Shown here one piece after another: positions 34,097 to 43,717 of a DNA stretch of 64,000 bases. The number at the start of each line of letters is the position of its first letter. The first letter of the stretch is position 1. The notes beneath the pieces are model-generated. The model was given only the letters and a program-made list of their open reading frames with translations. It did not search any database and was not told where the DNA came from. The position numbers were made by a program, and so were the translations under genes. Source of the stretch: Caecitellus pseudoparvulus (lineage: Eukaryota; Bigyra: Bicosoecida). The stretch spans positions 1 through 64,000 of the forward strand of contig CBFFRQ010000016.1 of assembly GCA_965644315.1 (NCBI GenBank), in the 5' to 3' direction.

Positions 34097-37000
34097 TCAC
34101 CGGCCACCCCCGCCCGAACTGCCGTACTTTCGCTGCCAATGCCCTTGCTGGTACCACATGCTGCCGCCTCCAGCCCCCGCCTCTTCCAGCCGGCTGCGCA
34201 CGCGCGCCGCCACCGCACTGCGACTCGCCGCACTGCCAAGAGATGACACGTCCAGGCGTTGTGGCGTGGCTGTATGTCCCCGGCGCAGTCCCAGATCCCC
34301 AAGCACACTGGCAGTGCTCGCTGACAAGTCCAATGATCGCGCCACAGGCAAGAGCCCGAGCGAGCCCGCACCTTCGATGGCACGCCGACTGGCTAGCCAA
34401 GGCTGTGTCACGTCTGCGTCAGCGTGGCCCGCGTGTACGCTGGTTCCCTGACCCGCCCCACCCAGGCGGGCTGCAAGCTTTGCGGCAATGGTGTCCAGCA
34501 GCGCATCAGACGGCGCGTCAAGTGACGCCGGAGTGCCGCTTGATTGCGGTGCCGGCGCTGGGGCTGTGGTTTGGTGCTGCGGTTGTGTCGGTTGAGGCGG
34601 TGCGGCCAGGCCTTCCAACGTCTTGCGTGCAGAGGAGGACACCTCGCCCAGGCGCTGTGTCAGGGCGTCCAACGCCGCTGCATGCGCGGCTGAGTGGGCA
34701 CTGGGCTGAGCGGGCGGGCTACTCGCCTTCCTCTCACTGCTGCTGCTGGCGTCGTCATCGCCGCTGCTTCGTGACGCCTGCCTCTGGGCGGCTGGGGGGG
34801 GCACGGTGGGCGGCGGCAACGACACCACGGCCGGTTGCTGGTGCCCGCTCGAGGTAGGGCCCCAAGGAGTGGCACCAGGCTGCATGTGGTAGGCGCTGGG
34901 CCACCCTCCTCCCTGCAGTTGCATGTGCGGTGGCAGGGCGTAGGGCAACCCCGCACCGCCCCACGGCGTGTGCGGGCCAGCAGCCTGTGCCGATCGCTCG
35001 CGGTCCTGCACAGCCTGCAATTGGGCCTGCAGAGACTCAATGCGCGCTTCTGCTGCTGCAGCTGCGCCACGTGCAGCTTGCACGCTGCTCACTGCCGTGT
35101 CGGTAACGGCTGCCTCTGTCTCAGCCCGTGCCGCGGCCACAGCTGCCTCGATGCGCTGCGCAATTTCGTCTTCCGCCTGCTGTGAGCTGCGCAAGGCATC
35201 GGCGCGAACAGCCCGCAGGTCTGAGCGCTGCGCGACAATGGTGTCTTTCAACGTGCGCACTTCTTCCTGTGCAGCTGTCAGCTCAGCCTGCAGTCGAACG
35301 AGGCGTGCGTCAGTGGAGCTGGTGGCCAAGCTCTCCCGTGCTGCATCGAGTGCGGCGGATGTGCTGCTGAGGCGCGCCGTCGCAGCGTCCGCCGCACTGG
35401 TGGCTTCCGTGAGCTGTGCGCGCACGCGGGACAGTTCCGCCTCTGCTGCTGCAGCACGATTGGTCGCAGCGTCTCGCTCTCCAGCCAGCCGGGAGCTCGT
35501 TCCCTCTGCCGCACGGCGCGCCGCTTCCAGCTCACTGCGCAGGCCGCGCGCCTCACCTTCCGCCCGGCTACTGCGCGCTGTCGCAGTGGACAGGTCATGC
35601 TCCAGCGCAGCCACCTTGTCTGCCATGCGCGCTGCATCCGCCCGCGCCCCCACCGCTTCCTCCTCCCGTGCTTGGCGCGCCGCCTCTGCCAGGCCTCGTT
35701 CATGCGCTGCCTTTAACGCCTGCACTTCCGTGCTGTGCCGCGTCGCAGCTGCGTCCAGCTGGCTCTCTAACTCAGCCACACGGCGCTTGGCATCTTGCGC
35801 AGCGGCCGTGGCTGACGCGGTGGCGCTCTGCACCTCAGCCTCCGCCTTGGCAGCTCGGCCGGTCAGGTCGCGGCGCGTCTCGTTGTGCTCTGCGACCTCC
35901 TTCGTGTACCTCTCCTCGGCCACGTGCAGACTCGTCTCCAGGGACGCCACACGGGCTTTCAACCGGCCGCTCTCCTCCGTGGCAGCCCGACACTCCGCGC
36001 TGCTCTCACTGGCGGCAGCCTTCGCCTGGGACAGCTCGCTGCGCAGGCGAGCCAGGTCCGACGCAGCTGCGTCATTGTCTTGCTGCAGCGACTTGACTTG
36101 CGCGTTCGCAGAGTCCAGCTGGCGCTGCAAGGAGGCAGTGGCCGCCGTCGACGAGCTGCCTGCTGCCTCTGCCTCTGCCTTGGCCGCTTTCACCTGGGCT
36201 GCCAGGGCCGCCACTTCTCCCTGGTGCTCGGCTGTGAGCCGGCGCTGTAGGGCCGCCAGCTGGCTTTCCTCGCTGGCCTGTGCCGCCTCCAGCTCGCGCT
36301 GCAACTGCTGCACGCGCTGGGTAGACTCTGCCAGCGCCTTGTTCAGGCGCGCCACCTCTGCCGCCTCAGCCTCAGCACGCTGCTCAGCTGCCTCGGCACG
36401 CTGACTCGCCTCCCGAGTGTCTGAGCCCCCCGCCGCCACCTGCCGTTCCAGCGCCGCCACTTGCTCCTGGCTGGCCACGAGCTTGGCCTTCTCAGCGGCC
36501 AGGTCACTCTCTGCTTCCTCCAGCTGCGCCTTCAGCGTCGCGTTCAGGGACTCTGCAGCAGCTGCCTGCCTGCGCGAGGAGTCACGCTGGGACGTCAGCG
36601 CAGTGGCTTCTTCCCTGGCTGCAGCCAGCGCGTCATTGGCGTCAGACGTCGCTTCCTCTGCACTCTGAGTGGCACGCTTCGCGTCTGCGGCCTCGCTCTC
36701 AGCCTGCCGCCTGGCAGTCTCTGCAGCCTCCACCTGCCGAGTGAGGGTGGCCACCTCCTCCCCCGACCCCGCCCGTGCCGCCGTCAGCTGCTGCCGCAGC
36801 GACTGCACTTCCTTTCGAGCTTCGTCTGTCTGAGCCTTGGCTGCTGCCGCCTCGCGCTCCGCTTCAGTTGCCCTGTCCTCCGCCGCAGCAGCCCGTGCAT
36901 CTGCCTTGGTAGCCGCCTCGCGAGCTGCCGCAGCCTCTGCCTGAGCTGCCCGGGCTGCCTCCTCCGCAGCCTTTACCTTCGAAGCGCTTGCACCGTCCGG

Positions 37001-37960
37001 TGACGCAGGCGCTGGGGCAGGAGCTGGGGCGGCAGCGGCTGTGCGCTGCGAGCCTGACCGCGACCTGCCGGCTACAGGCCCCCCGTCGCTGTCAGGGGGC
37101 CAGCCGGGCGAGGATGCTTGCGCCGCCCCCACGAACATGTCAGGGGGCAGGCTCGTGGAGGCTGGGCGGCGCGTGGGCCCAGTGCCCCGCACAGCGGCGC
37201 CGCCCTCCGCTGGCGCAGGGCTGGGGGCGGGCGCCACGTCGTCGTCCGAGTCGTCATCCCAGTCGGAAAAATTGCCCCCCGTCGCAGCCTCCACGATGTC
37301 CGTGGTCGGGAGGGTGATGGGGCCGCCGGCATCACCGCTGCTCTGGGCACTGCTGCCACTGGGCAGACTGGTCATGGTGTCTCGCGAGGCAGGCACCTCA
37401 CTGGCGGCGGTGGTGGTGGAGGCGGCCGACTCCGCCCGGTCACGGCCCTGGGCAGCAGCGCCTTCCTGCGCTGTGTGCGCGCCCGGCGTGGTCTGTGGAG
37501 CTGGCGCTGGCGTGGGGGCGCCCTCTTGCATGTGGGGCGCGGCCCACGCCGGCCACGGCTGCCCAGCCTTCTCAGCGGCCTTCAGGTCCTGGAACTTCTG
37601 CATGTACTCTGCGTCCACTGGCAGCTGCCAGACCGACTCGTTGGTGCGCGTGTTGAAGTAGAACACCACGCCGTCCTCCGTCTCGTTGGGCTCCCACTCT
37701 GACTGCTGGTCAGCGCCTTGCAGCAGCGCCTCCCGGGCCAGCCAGAAGAACTTCTCGTCCTTGGCAGGGTCCATGCCCAGGTACAAGGCGTGCTCCTTCA
37801 CGGCAGCCTGTGCAAGGAGGGGGAAGTGCGTGGGAGCGCGGTACATTGGTTCGTGCAGGCGGGGGTTGCGCAGCTTGGCAGGCCTACAGCACTGCGCTGT
37901 CCTTGCGGCTTTTGGCGCCAGTGCCCTCACCTGCATGGTCTCCTCGTCGATGCCCTCCAT
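34097..37960 (-). CDS. CEP164: CEP164-like WW-domain coiled-coil protein
   Basis: Exons 37931-37960 and 34097-37807 flank a 123-nt in-frame intron (37808-37930) and encode about 1246 residues. The N-terminus matches the CEP164 layout: IDEETMQ-AAVKEHALYLGMDPAKDEKFFWLAREAL, followed by a WW domain at residues 48-73 (EWEPNETEDG-VVFYFNTRTNESVW-QLP). A low-complexity Ser/Ala/Pro segment follows. From about residue 290 there is some 600 residues of dense coiled coil (Ala/Glu/Arg/Gln heptads). A Ser/Pro-rich region and a Gly-rich C-terminus end the protein. CEP164 sits on distal appendages (transition fibres) of basal bodies and is needed for ciliogenesis. The coiled coil alone would not identify it; the N-terminal module does. 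The first exon is very short, so an additional upstream exon is possible. Confidence 0.72.
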   Translation of the reverse strand: MEGIDEETMQVRALAPKAARTAQCCRPAKLRNPRLHEPMYRAPTHFPLLAQAAVKEHALYLGMDPAKDEKFFWLAREALLQGADQQSEWEPNETEDGVVFYFNTRTNESVWQLPVDAEYMQKFQDLKAAEKAGQPWPAWAAPHMQEGAPTPAPAPQTTPGAHTAQEGAAAQGRDRAESAASTTTAASEVPASRDTMTSLPSGSSAQSSGDAGGPITLPTTDIVEAATGGNFSDWDDDSDDDVAPAPSPAPAEGGAAVRGTGPTRRPASTSLPPDMFVGAAQASSPGWPPDSDGGPVAGRSRSGSQRTAAAAPAPAPAPASPDGASASKVKAAEEAARAAQAEAAAAREAATKADARAAAAEDRATEAEREAAAAKAQTDEARKEVQSLRQQLTAARAGSGEEVATLTRQVEAAETARRQAESEAADAKRATQSAEEATSDANDALAAAREEATALTSQRDSSRRQAAAAESLNATLKAQLEEAESDLAAEKAKLVASQEQVAALERQVAAGGSDTREASQRAEAAEQRAEAEAAEVARLNKALAESTQRVQQLQRELEAAQASEESQLAALQRRLTAEHQGEVAALAAQVKAAKAEAEAAGSSSTAATASLQRQLDSANAQVKSLQQDNDAAASDLARLRSELSQAKAAASESSAECRAATEESGRLKARVASLETSLHVAEERYTKEVAEHNETRRDLTGRAAKAEAEVQSATASATAAAQDAKRRVAELESQLDAAATRHSTEVQALKAAHERGLAEAARQAREEEAVGARADAARMADKVAALEHDLSTATARSSRAEGEARGLRSELEAARRAAEGTSSRLAGERDAATNRAAAAEAELSRVRAQLTEATSAADAATARLSSTSAALDAARESLATSSTDARLVRLQAELTAAQEEVRTLKDTIVAQRSDLRAVRADALRSSQQAEDEIAQRIEAAVAAARAETEAAVTDTAVSSVQAARGAAAAAEARIESLQAQLQAVQDRERSAQAAGPHTPWGGAGLPYALPPHMQLQGGGWPSAYHMQPGATPWGPTSSGHQQPAVVSLPPPTVPPPAAQRQASRSSGDDDASSSSERKASSPPAQPSAHSAAHAAALDALTQRLGEVSSSARKTLEGLAAPPQPTQPQHQTTAPAPAPQSSGTPASLDAPSDALLDTIAAKLAARLGGAGQGTSVHAGHADADVTQPWLASRRAIEGAGSLGLLPVARSLDLSASTASVLGDLGLRRGHTATPQRLDVSSLGSAASRSAVAARVRSRLEEAGAGGGSMWYQQGHWQRKYGSSGGGGR

Positions 37961-38460
37961 GACGCAGGCTATGCAGGGAAGGATTAATGACTACAGCAGC
38001 ACCCTTTTCAGCAGGGTTTTGCTGTCTTGTCCTGAGCGGGTGCTGCGGCAGACCGTGACTTGCTCACGCTCAATTCCCGCACATGCACCCAGCAGCAACG
38101 GCTGCTGCACTGCCACCTCAGGCACCTCTAGCCAGCAAGGCTGCAGGCAACGCACCTCTTTGCGCATGGGATTTGACAAGCAGCAACCACTTGCGTCAAG
38201 TTTTGTTCCTGGCTCGGATTGGGGCCTGGGCAGGGCTCGTGGGTCGCCAGCGATGACGCAGGCAGCCCTTCGTTGGGCAGGCACAGCGAGCACGACTGAC
38301 TAGGTGGGCAGCAAATGCGAGGAAAAAAATCAACCAAAACTGAAGGGAGCTGCAAGCATCCCCTCTTGCCCGTCATGGTGTGCTGAGCGTGGGCTGCTGC
38401 GCCTTGAAACCGCCATTGCTCGCGTGCTGGTGAACGCGGATTTTGGGCAGGTGCTTCGCC
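37961..38460. promoter_or_regulatory. Divergent CEP164-like/mpaB-like promoter region
   Basis: 500 bp between the two start codons. It has no recognisable TATA box and no RNA gene. An open frame crosses it on the plus strand but lacks homology. Confidence 0.45.
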
Positions 38461-40221
38461 ATGCTGTCAATGCAGAGTGCTGGCAGCTTCCTGGATGCGT
38501 GGGGCTTTGCCATCGTTGGATGCTCCACACTGCTGCTTGTGTTTCTCCAGTGGCACCTTCGCTTTGCGCTGCGCCGCAAGCACACTGCGCTTCTGGCCGG
38601 CGTGTCCAGTGTGGCCTCTGCCAAAGACGCAGTGCAGGAGGTGTTTGGCGACACTGCATACGAGGAGTTCTGCTTCATTGGGCGCACTGCCCTGGAATTG
38701 GGCTTCTTCTACACGTTCGGCATCCCCACCATTGCCTTCCTGCTGCACAAGACGGGCGAATTCGCACCGCCCAAAGTCGTCAAGGTGCGACCGCCGCGAC
38801 GCAGCCGGTGAAGCTCTGCCAGCGACTCACCCCCCCTCTCCACACCTCGCGCCGTTCAGCGATACAACGACACGGACTTGCTGCTGGAGGCAATGGGCAT
38901 GCGGGAGCATGGGTCGCCCCAGCGCCAAGCAGCTGTGCAGCGGCTGAACCAGCTGCACGGAAAGTACCGCATCTCTGACGCGGACTACTTGTACACGCTG
39001 TCGCTGTTTGCGCTGGACACAGTGGATGCCACCAATGCCTACGGGCACAGGGAGCTGTCGCCGGGCGAAGCTGCGAGCATCTTCCTGCAGTGGCAAGGCA
39101 TGGGTTGGGACATGGGACTGAACAAGCACGGGCTGCTGCAGCGGCACGCCACGAGCGTCTCTGCGCTGCGAGCGTGGCGCACTGCGTACGAGGTGAACAC
39201 CATGAAGTACCACCCAACCATTCACGCGCTTTCCGAGCAAGCCCTGACCGTGTTCCAGCACCATCCAGCCCTGCGCTGGTCGCTGCCGGCCATGACAGCC
39301 GTTGCATGGTTGTGCGGCGGTGGGGGCTCCTGGGCCGCCGCACGGCAAACCGCATTCGCAGCGTTTGCAACACACATACTCAGGCCAGTTGTCTGCATCA
39401 CCACCTCCCACCGCCTGGCTGTCGCCATGGGGTATGCCCGCCCAACCTGCACCGCGCAACTACACCCCGCCATTCGGCAGCGCGCGCTACAACTGGGCGC
39501 CCACGGCCCTGCCTTGCCCAGTGATCACCCGCATGTCCAAGCATACGCTCCAATTACCCCCAGCCAAGCACGCGAGCGGCTGTACGGCCGCGGCAAGCCA
39601 CGCGGCCTGTCCCTGCACAGTGTTGCCCACATGCCGCTGCCACCGTGGGTGTCAGCTGACGCTGCCGTGCGGGGGCTGCAGGCAACAGACGAGGCCACAG
39701 ATGCTGCCATTCGAGCACTGCAACAAGCTGCAGGGGGGCCGCTCGTGCCGTGCATGGATGGGCAGCAGGAAGCTGAGCCGCTGGAGAGTCACACGCCATC
39801 TGCGTCAAGCTCTGCAACGCACAGCCAGGAGTACGCGCTTGCCCCAGAGCACTGCGACGCCCTGGGCATTCCAGAACCAGTGCACGTGCCAGCTGGCATG
39901 CGCACGCTGGTGGCCATGGCCCTTCTCTTCATCGCCGGCGTGATGCGTTTCATGTGTTTCCCGCGCTGCTTCAGCGCCCGCAGGTTGGGCCCTGCGCCCC
40001 CCGCGTCCTCAGTGCAGGCAGCTGCAAGCGCGTCAGAGCCCATGCTACACGCCTACTTCGGCGCTTGCCCCATGCCCCTGCAAGTGGGCAGCATTGGGCC
40101 GAAAGGCTCGCCTCCCCTTCGTGTGCCTGCTGGGCACTCGGGCTGCCCCTTTGCCGGGGTCACGCAGGGGCCTGCCCTCGCAGGGGCAGGGTGTCTACGA
40201 ACAAAGGCAGGTGAGAAGTAG
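38461..40221 (+). CDS. ER-bound oxygenase mpaB/rubber-oxygenase family protein (DUF2236)
   Basis: Exons 38461-38784 and 38860-40221 flank a 75-nt intron and encode about 561 residues. An N-terminal hydrophobic segment (FAIVGCSTLLLVFLQW) precedes the catalytic region. Family-like blocks are YEEFCFIGRTALELGFFYTFGIPTI, KRYNDTDLLLEAMG, LNQLHGKYRISDADYLYTLSLFAL and VDATNAYGHRELSPGE. These match mpaB-type proteins as I remember them, a haem-dependent oxygenase-like family found in fungi and algae. mpaB itself cleaves a prenyl side chain in the ER. A second hydrophobic segment near the C-terminus (MALLFIAGVMRFMCF) suggests a second anchor. The substrate cannot be inferred. The ATG at 38461 is used because the upstream frame lacks an ATG. 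Confidence 0.82.
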
Positions 40222-40466
40222 GCGGGGAAGACGCCCCAGGCCGTGGTCTTTGTAGTGCCGCGCTGTGGGGGTGTGGGACAGAGTGCAGCGAGCGCTGCAG
40301 CCGAGCCACAGACACCGCGTCGCGTGAAGCACACTTGGATCAAATTTACACGCACAGCTGAAGGCACGCGAGCGATGTTGGAAGAAAGATGTCCACTTTC
40401 AGTGTCTGTTTGCAACACACTTCCCCGCCATTCCCACGTAGGCGTGCTTTCGGTGGGCGCAGGGAG

Positions 40467-40477
40467 CAATTTCCGCA
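40467..40477 (+). promoter_or_regulatory. CAATTTCCGCA element upstream of TRM13
   Basis: An exact 11-mer only 8 nt before the chosen TRM13 ATG at 40486. This is one of four copies in the window. The proximity suggests a start-site element or leader signal rather than a distant enhancer. Confidence 0.45.
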
Positions 40478-40485
40478 AGTTTAGC

Positions 40486-42132
40486 ATGGCCGCAGCGAGC
40501 GGCCCAGTGCCCGGGAGGGACTTTCCCACTGAGCAGCAGGTGCAAGAGCGGAAGGATGTCGGAAAGTGCACACATTGGATGGCTCGAAAGCGCCGGTTCT
40601 GCGGGCAGCCGGCGGTCAAACCCCACGAGACCTGCATCGTGCACGCTGTGCGGGGGGCCCAGGAGATCGAGCCTGCTTCCAAGCGCGCCAGGGGCGCCAA
40701 GACGCGCATCCCTTGCCCCTTCGACCCCAACCACGATGTGTGGTCTCATCGCATGCAGCGCCATTTGCGCCTGTGCCCGGCCGTGCAGCGTTTCAAGGCA
40801 CAGCTGCGCCTGCCCTTCGTTGTGCCAGGCGTAAACCTGGCCGACCCCACCAAGCTGACTGAGCCGGAGCCCTTGCAGCTGGGCTCTGTCCAGGACCTGA
40901 TGTCTGCGCTGGAGGCATTGGAGCGCGCGTACAGGGCAGCATGTAGCTCCATGGCAGTGGCGGGGACCGTCCCCGCTGCAGACTTCACCGTGCCGCCCGA
41001 GGCACTTTCACACGCTGCACGGCACAGCGCCCAGCACGACGGGTTGCTGGACTTGGCCCTCACAGCGACAGAGCCGAAGTCGTGCACGTTTGTGGAGATG
41101 GGTGCTGGCAAGGGGGGGCTGGCACTGGCGCTGGCCAAGCACCCCCATGTGGCGCCTCACGCGCACGTGGTCATGGTTGACTCTGGTGCGTTTCGCCACA
41201 CGGTGGACCCCGCCATGCGCAAGATGGCGGCAGCACAGCCACCTCTTCTGCGAGCTTGGGGCCGCTTGGCATGCGACATTTCAGACCTGTGGCTGCCTGG
41301 TGCTTGTCTGTCCGCCGTTGATGGCGTGGGCGGTGAGTCAGCATCGGTGGAGCGCCGCGCACCTGGCAAGCTGGTCTTCGTCGCCAAGCACCTGTGTGGA
41401 GCTGGAACAGATGTGGCCCTGCGTGCCATGCAGCATGCCATGGCGTGGCAAGCGGGGTCTCCACCCCCTGCTCGCACGCCCGGCAGAGCACCTGCCACAT
41501 ACACGCCGCCAGATGCTGCCGCGGCTGCCGCAGCACTGGAAGCGGTGCAGGCCGAGGCACAGTACAGCACAGAGCTGAAGACTGCGCACGCACTTCCTCC
41601 AGTGTTTGGAGTGACGATGGCAACTTGCTGCCACCACCGGTGCACGTGGAGCGGGTATGTTGCGCGGGAATGGTGGGTGTCGCAGCTGGGCCTGAGCCCG
41701 GCACACTTCAGGCTGGCGGCCACCCTGAGCTCCCTGCAAGCCTCAGCGTGGGGGGTACTGGGGGGGCATTGCACGGATTCCATGGCTGTGTGGCTGGATG
41801 CTGCGACTGTGCCGCCGACGTTGCTTGACGCAGCGGCCAGGGCTGACGTCGGAGCTGCGACCATCCCTGCACAAACTGAGCACGACCCAGGCCCACAGGC
41901 TGGGCAAGGCAAGGAGGATAGTGCATTGCAGTCACTGCTGCAGGCAGCTTCGCTGCCTCCAGAGGCCAAGCTGTACTGGGGGCGGCTGTGCAAGCGTCTG
42001 ATCGACCTGGGCCGTGTGCACTTTCTGCGGTGTCAGGGGGCGGGCGCAAAGGCCGACTTGCGCACATACTGCAGCGGGGGCGTAACACTTGAAAACGTCG
42101 CCCTGCAGGCACGATTTCCGATCCCACAGTAG
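40486..42132 (+). CDS. TRMT13: tRNA:m4X modification enzyme TRM13
   Basis: An intronless 548-residue 2'-O-methyltransferase that modifies nucleotide 4 of certain tRNAs. An N-terminal CCCH finger is visible (CTHWMARKRRFCGQPAVK...CIVH), then a CHHC U11-48K-type finger (CPFDPNHDVWSHRMQRHLRLC). The Rossmann methyltransferase part has VEMGAGKGGLALALA, VMVDSGAF, VFVAKHLCGAGTDVALRA and the family-specific MATCCHHRCTW. The start at 40486 was chosen because the longer open frame lacks family similarity and because the ATG is closely preceded by the CAATTTCCGCA element. It converges on the next gene with 9 nt between stop codons. Confidence 0.95.
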   Translation: MAAASGPVPGRDFPTEQQVQERKDVGKCTHWMARKRRFCGQPAVKPHETCIVHAVRGAQEIEPASKRARGAKTRIPCPFDPNHDVWSHRMQRHLRLCPAVQRFKAQLRLPFVVPGVNLADPTKLTEPEPLQLGSVQDLMSALEALERAYRAACSSMAVAGTVPAADFTVPPEALSHAARHSAQHDGLLDLALTATEPKSCTFVEMGAGKGGLALALAKHPHVAPHAHVVMVDSGAFRHTVDPAMRKMAAAQPPLLRAWGRLACDISDLWLPGACLSAVDGVGGESASVERRAPGKLVFVAKHLCGAGTDVALRAMQHAMAWQAGSPPPARTPGRAPATYTPPDAAAAAAALEAVQAEAQYSTELKTAHALPPVFGVTMATCCHHRCTWSGYVAREWWVSQLGLSPAHFRLAATLSSLQASAWGVLGGHCTDSMAVWLDAATVPPTLLDAAARADVGAATIPAQTEHDPGPQAGQGKEDSALQSLLQAASLPPEAKLYWGRLCKRLIDLGRVHFLRCQGAGAKADLRTYCSGGVTLENVALQARFPIPQ

Positions 42133-42141
42133 CACGGGGCA

Positions 42142-43542
42142 TCAAGCGCTCGGTGGCTTTCGCACCGCAGCCCGCAGCAGCAATGCACGCCGCCGCAGCT
42201 TCCACTGCTCAGCGCGCAGCATGGGAACCAGGCGATCAGGCGTCTCCACCTTGACTGCTGCCATGCCCACTGCTCGTATGGCCTCTCGGGCCACCACTTG
42301 CATGGCAGGAAAGCAGACGGCGCGGGGTTGTGCCTGCCACCTGTCAACACTTCGTGCCCAGCAGGCCACAGGGTCCACGTTGGCAGTTTTCGGGCGAGAA
42401 GGATCAAAGACCATCTCAGCGAATTCGCGTGAGAGTTTTGGCCAGAAGTACAAGTGGAGAGGCGGCAGGATGTCACTGAGGTGGCTCATGTCAATGGCCG
42501 GCCTGTGGTCCAGCCAAGCTCGCAGCCCTTCGCGGTGTGAACCTCGCAAAGTTCTGTCGACACACCTCCGAACAATGGCAGGAGTCAGTGCCTCCACCGA
42601 CCAGTGCCCCTCATTGCTTTTCTGAAACAGCCATGTGATCCAGGGAGGGCCTTCCACCTGCGGCGTGGTGCGAATGAGCATGTCACAGGCGAGCTGGTTG
42701 AAGCCGGCAGCATCCCCCTCCCACAACTCCCGGCAGCGGCCCCACACCCCCTGCACAAACCCCAGTGACGTCTGGTCGCAGTTGCGCGCTGCCGCGAGCA
42801 GGGCCGTGCGCGACGCCTGCGCTGCCCGGGACTGCCACTCAGCGTCCTGGGACACCCACTCCCATACCTGCGCTGCAGCGCCCCAACAACGCCACCGCAC
42901 GCACTGCTCAAGCACACCACCAGCGTACCTATCCCAGCCAAGTTCGTATCGACGGGAGCCTTGCACTTCGATCATGTGCAGCAGCAAGGCCTCGTCTTTC
43001 TTGCTTCCCTGGGCACACGATCGGACAGCTCGTGCGCCGCCGAGTGTCGGTGACATGGGCGGCTGGCCCAACGCTTCTGCAGCCCGACGCAGGTGCTGCA
43101 CCATGCGTAGGTTCCCCGATGAAATGGCTGCACGCATGCTGCGCCGGACGGGGAACTCCTTCAAGTGCACTGTCCACGTGCCACCACCTGCAGCTGGTCG
43201 CTGCTCAATGTGTGCGACGCAGGTGGGCAACGCTGCCAGGCCCTGCACGGCACAGAAATCTTCCCTGTGACAGAACTTCATCAGCAAATCATGCGGTTCA
43301 AGGTGGGTCTCCGCCCCTTCCACAATCAGCCATGCCGCCGCCATCCACGTCCCGTACTTGCGCTTGAAGGCAGCAGCGATGCCACCCCGCCGAACGGTGC
43401 CCTGGACTTCAACGGACTTGTTCGTCGCAAAAGCATTCGCTGCTCGTGCAAGGGAGTGCAGGGCACGGATTTGTAAGTCAGATGTTTCGGGCGCGTGAAC
43501 GCTGACGGGGATGTGGAACTCAGGGACGCAAGAGGCAGCCAT
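42142..43542 (-). CDS. Unknown protein, possibly with diverged ankyrin-type repeats
   Basis: An intronless protein of 466 residues from the ATG at 43542 (MAASCVPEFHIPVSV). An in-frame ATG at 43641 would add 33 residues. I prefer 43542 because its context (CTCCATGGCT) is good and a GATTTCCGCA, similar to the upstream element of other genes, lies just before it. The protein is rich in Trp, Cys, Arg and Ala. Segments such as RSMRAAISSGNLRMVQHLRR and the repeated helix pairs weakly recall ankyrin repeats, but I cannot assign a family. The stop lies 9 nt from the TRM13 stop. Confidence 0.65.
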   Translation of the reverse strand: MAASCVPEFHIPVSVHAPETSDLQIRALHSLARAANAFATNKSVEVQGTVRRGGIAAAFKRKYGTWMAAAWLIVEGAETHLEPHDLLMKFCHREDFCAVQGLAALPTCVAHIEQRPAAGGGTWTVHLKEFPVRRSMRAAISSGNLRMVQHLRRAAEALGQPPMSPTLGGARAVRSCAQGSKKDEALLLHMIEVQGSRRYELGWDRYAGGVLEQCVRWRCWGAAAQVWEWVSQDAEWQSRAAQASRTALLAAARNCDQTSLGFVQGVWGRCRELWEGDAAGFNQLACDMLIRTTPQVEGPPWITWLFQKSNEGHWSVEALTPAIVRRCVDRTLRGSHREGLRAWLDHRPAIDMSHLSDILPPLHLYFWPKLSREFAEMVFDPSRPKTANVDPVACWARSVDRWQAQPRAVCFPAMQVVAREAIRAVGMAAVKVETPDRLVPMLRAEQWKLRRRALLLRAAVRKPPSA

Positions 43543-43717
43543 GGAGAAGCGTGGTGGCAAACCGATTTCCGCAACCCACACGCCGTTCACCCCTCCGCCC
43601 TTGCGCGAGCAGCGGGTCTGGCCGTTTAAATTGAAGCGCATGCATCAAAGATACGACATGCAGGGTACATTGACTATTAAAACTAGGTCTACCGTGCTTC
43701 TGTTGCAGTCCAGGTGC

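Noticed and set aside
34968-36404. Plus-strand Ser/Ala/Arg-rich frame opposite the CEP164-like coiled coil
   Set aside because: It is an antisense shadow of the Ala/Glu-rich heptad codons. No domain pattern is present.
37931-37960. Reading the 123-nt CEP164-like intron as coding
   Set aside because: It is open, but splitting the family-conserved N-terminal helix with Cys/Arg/Pro-rich sequence is unlikely. GTGAGG...TTGCACAG borders fit an intron.
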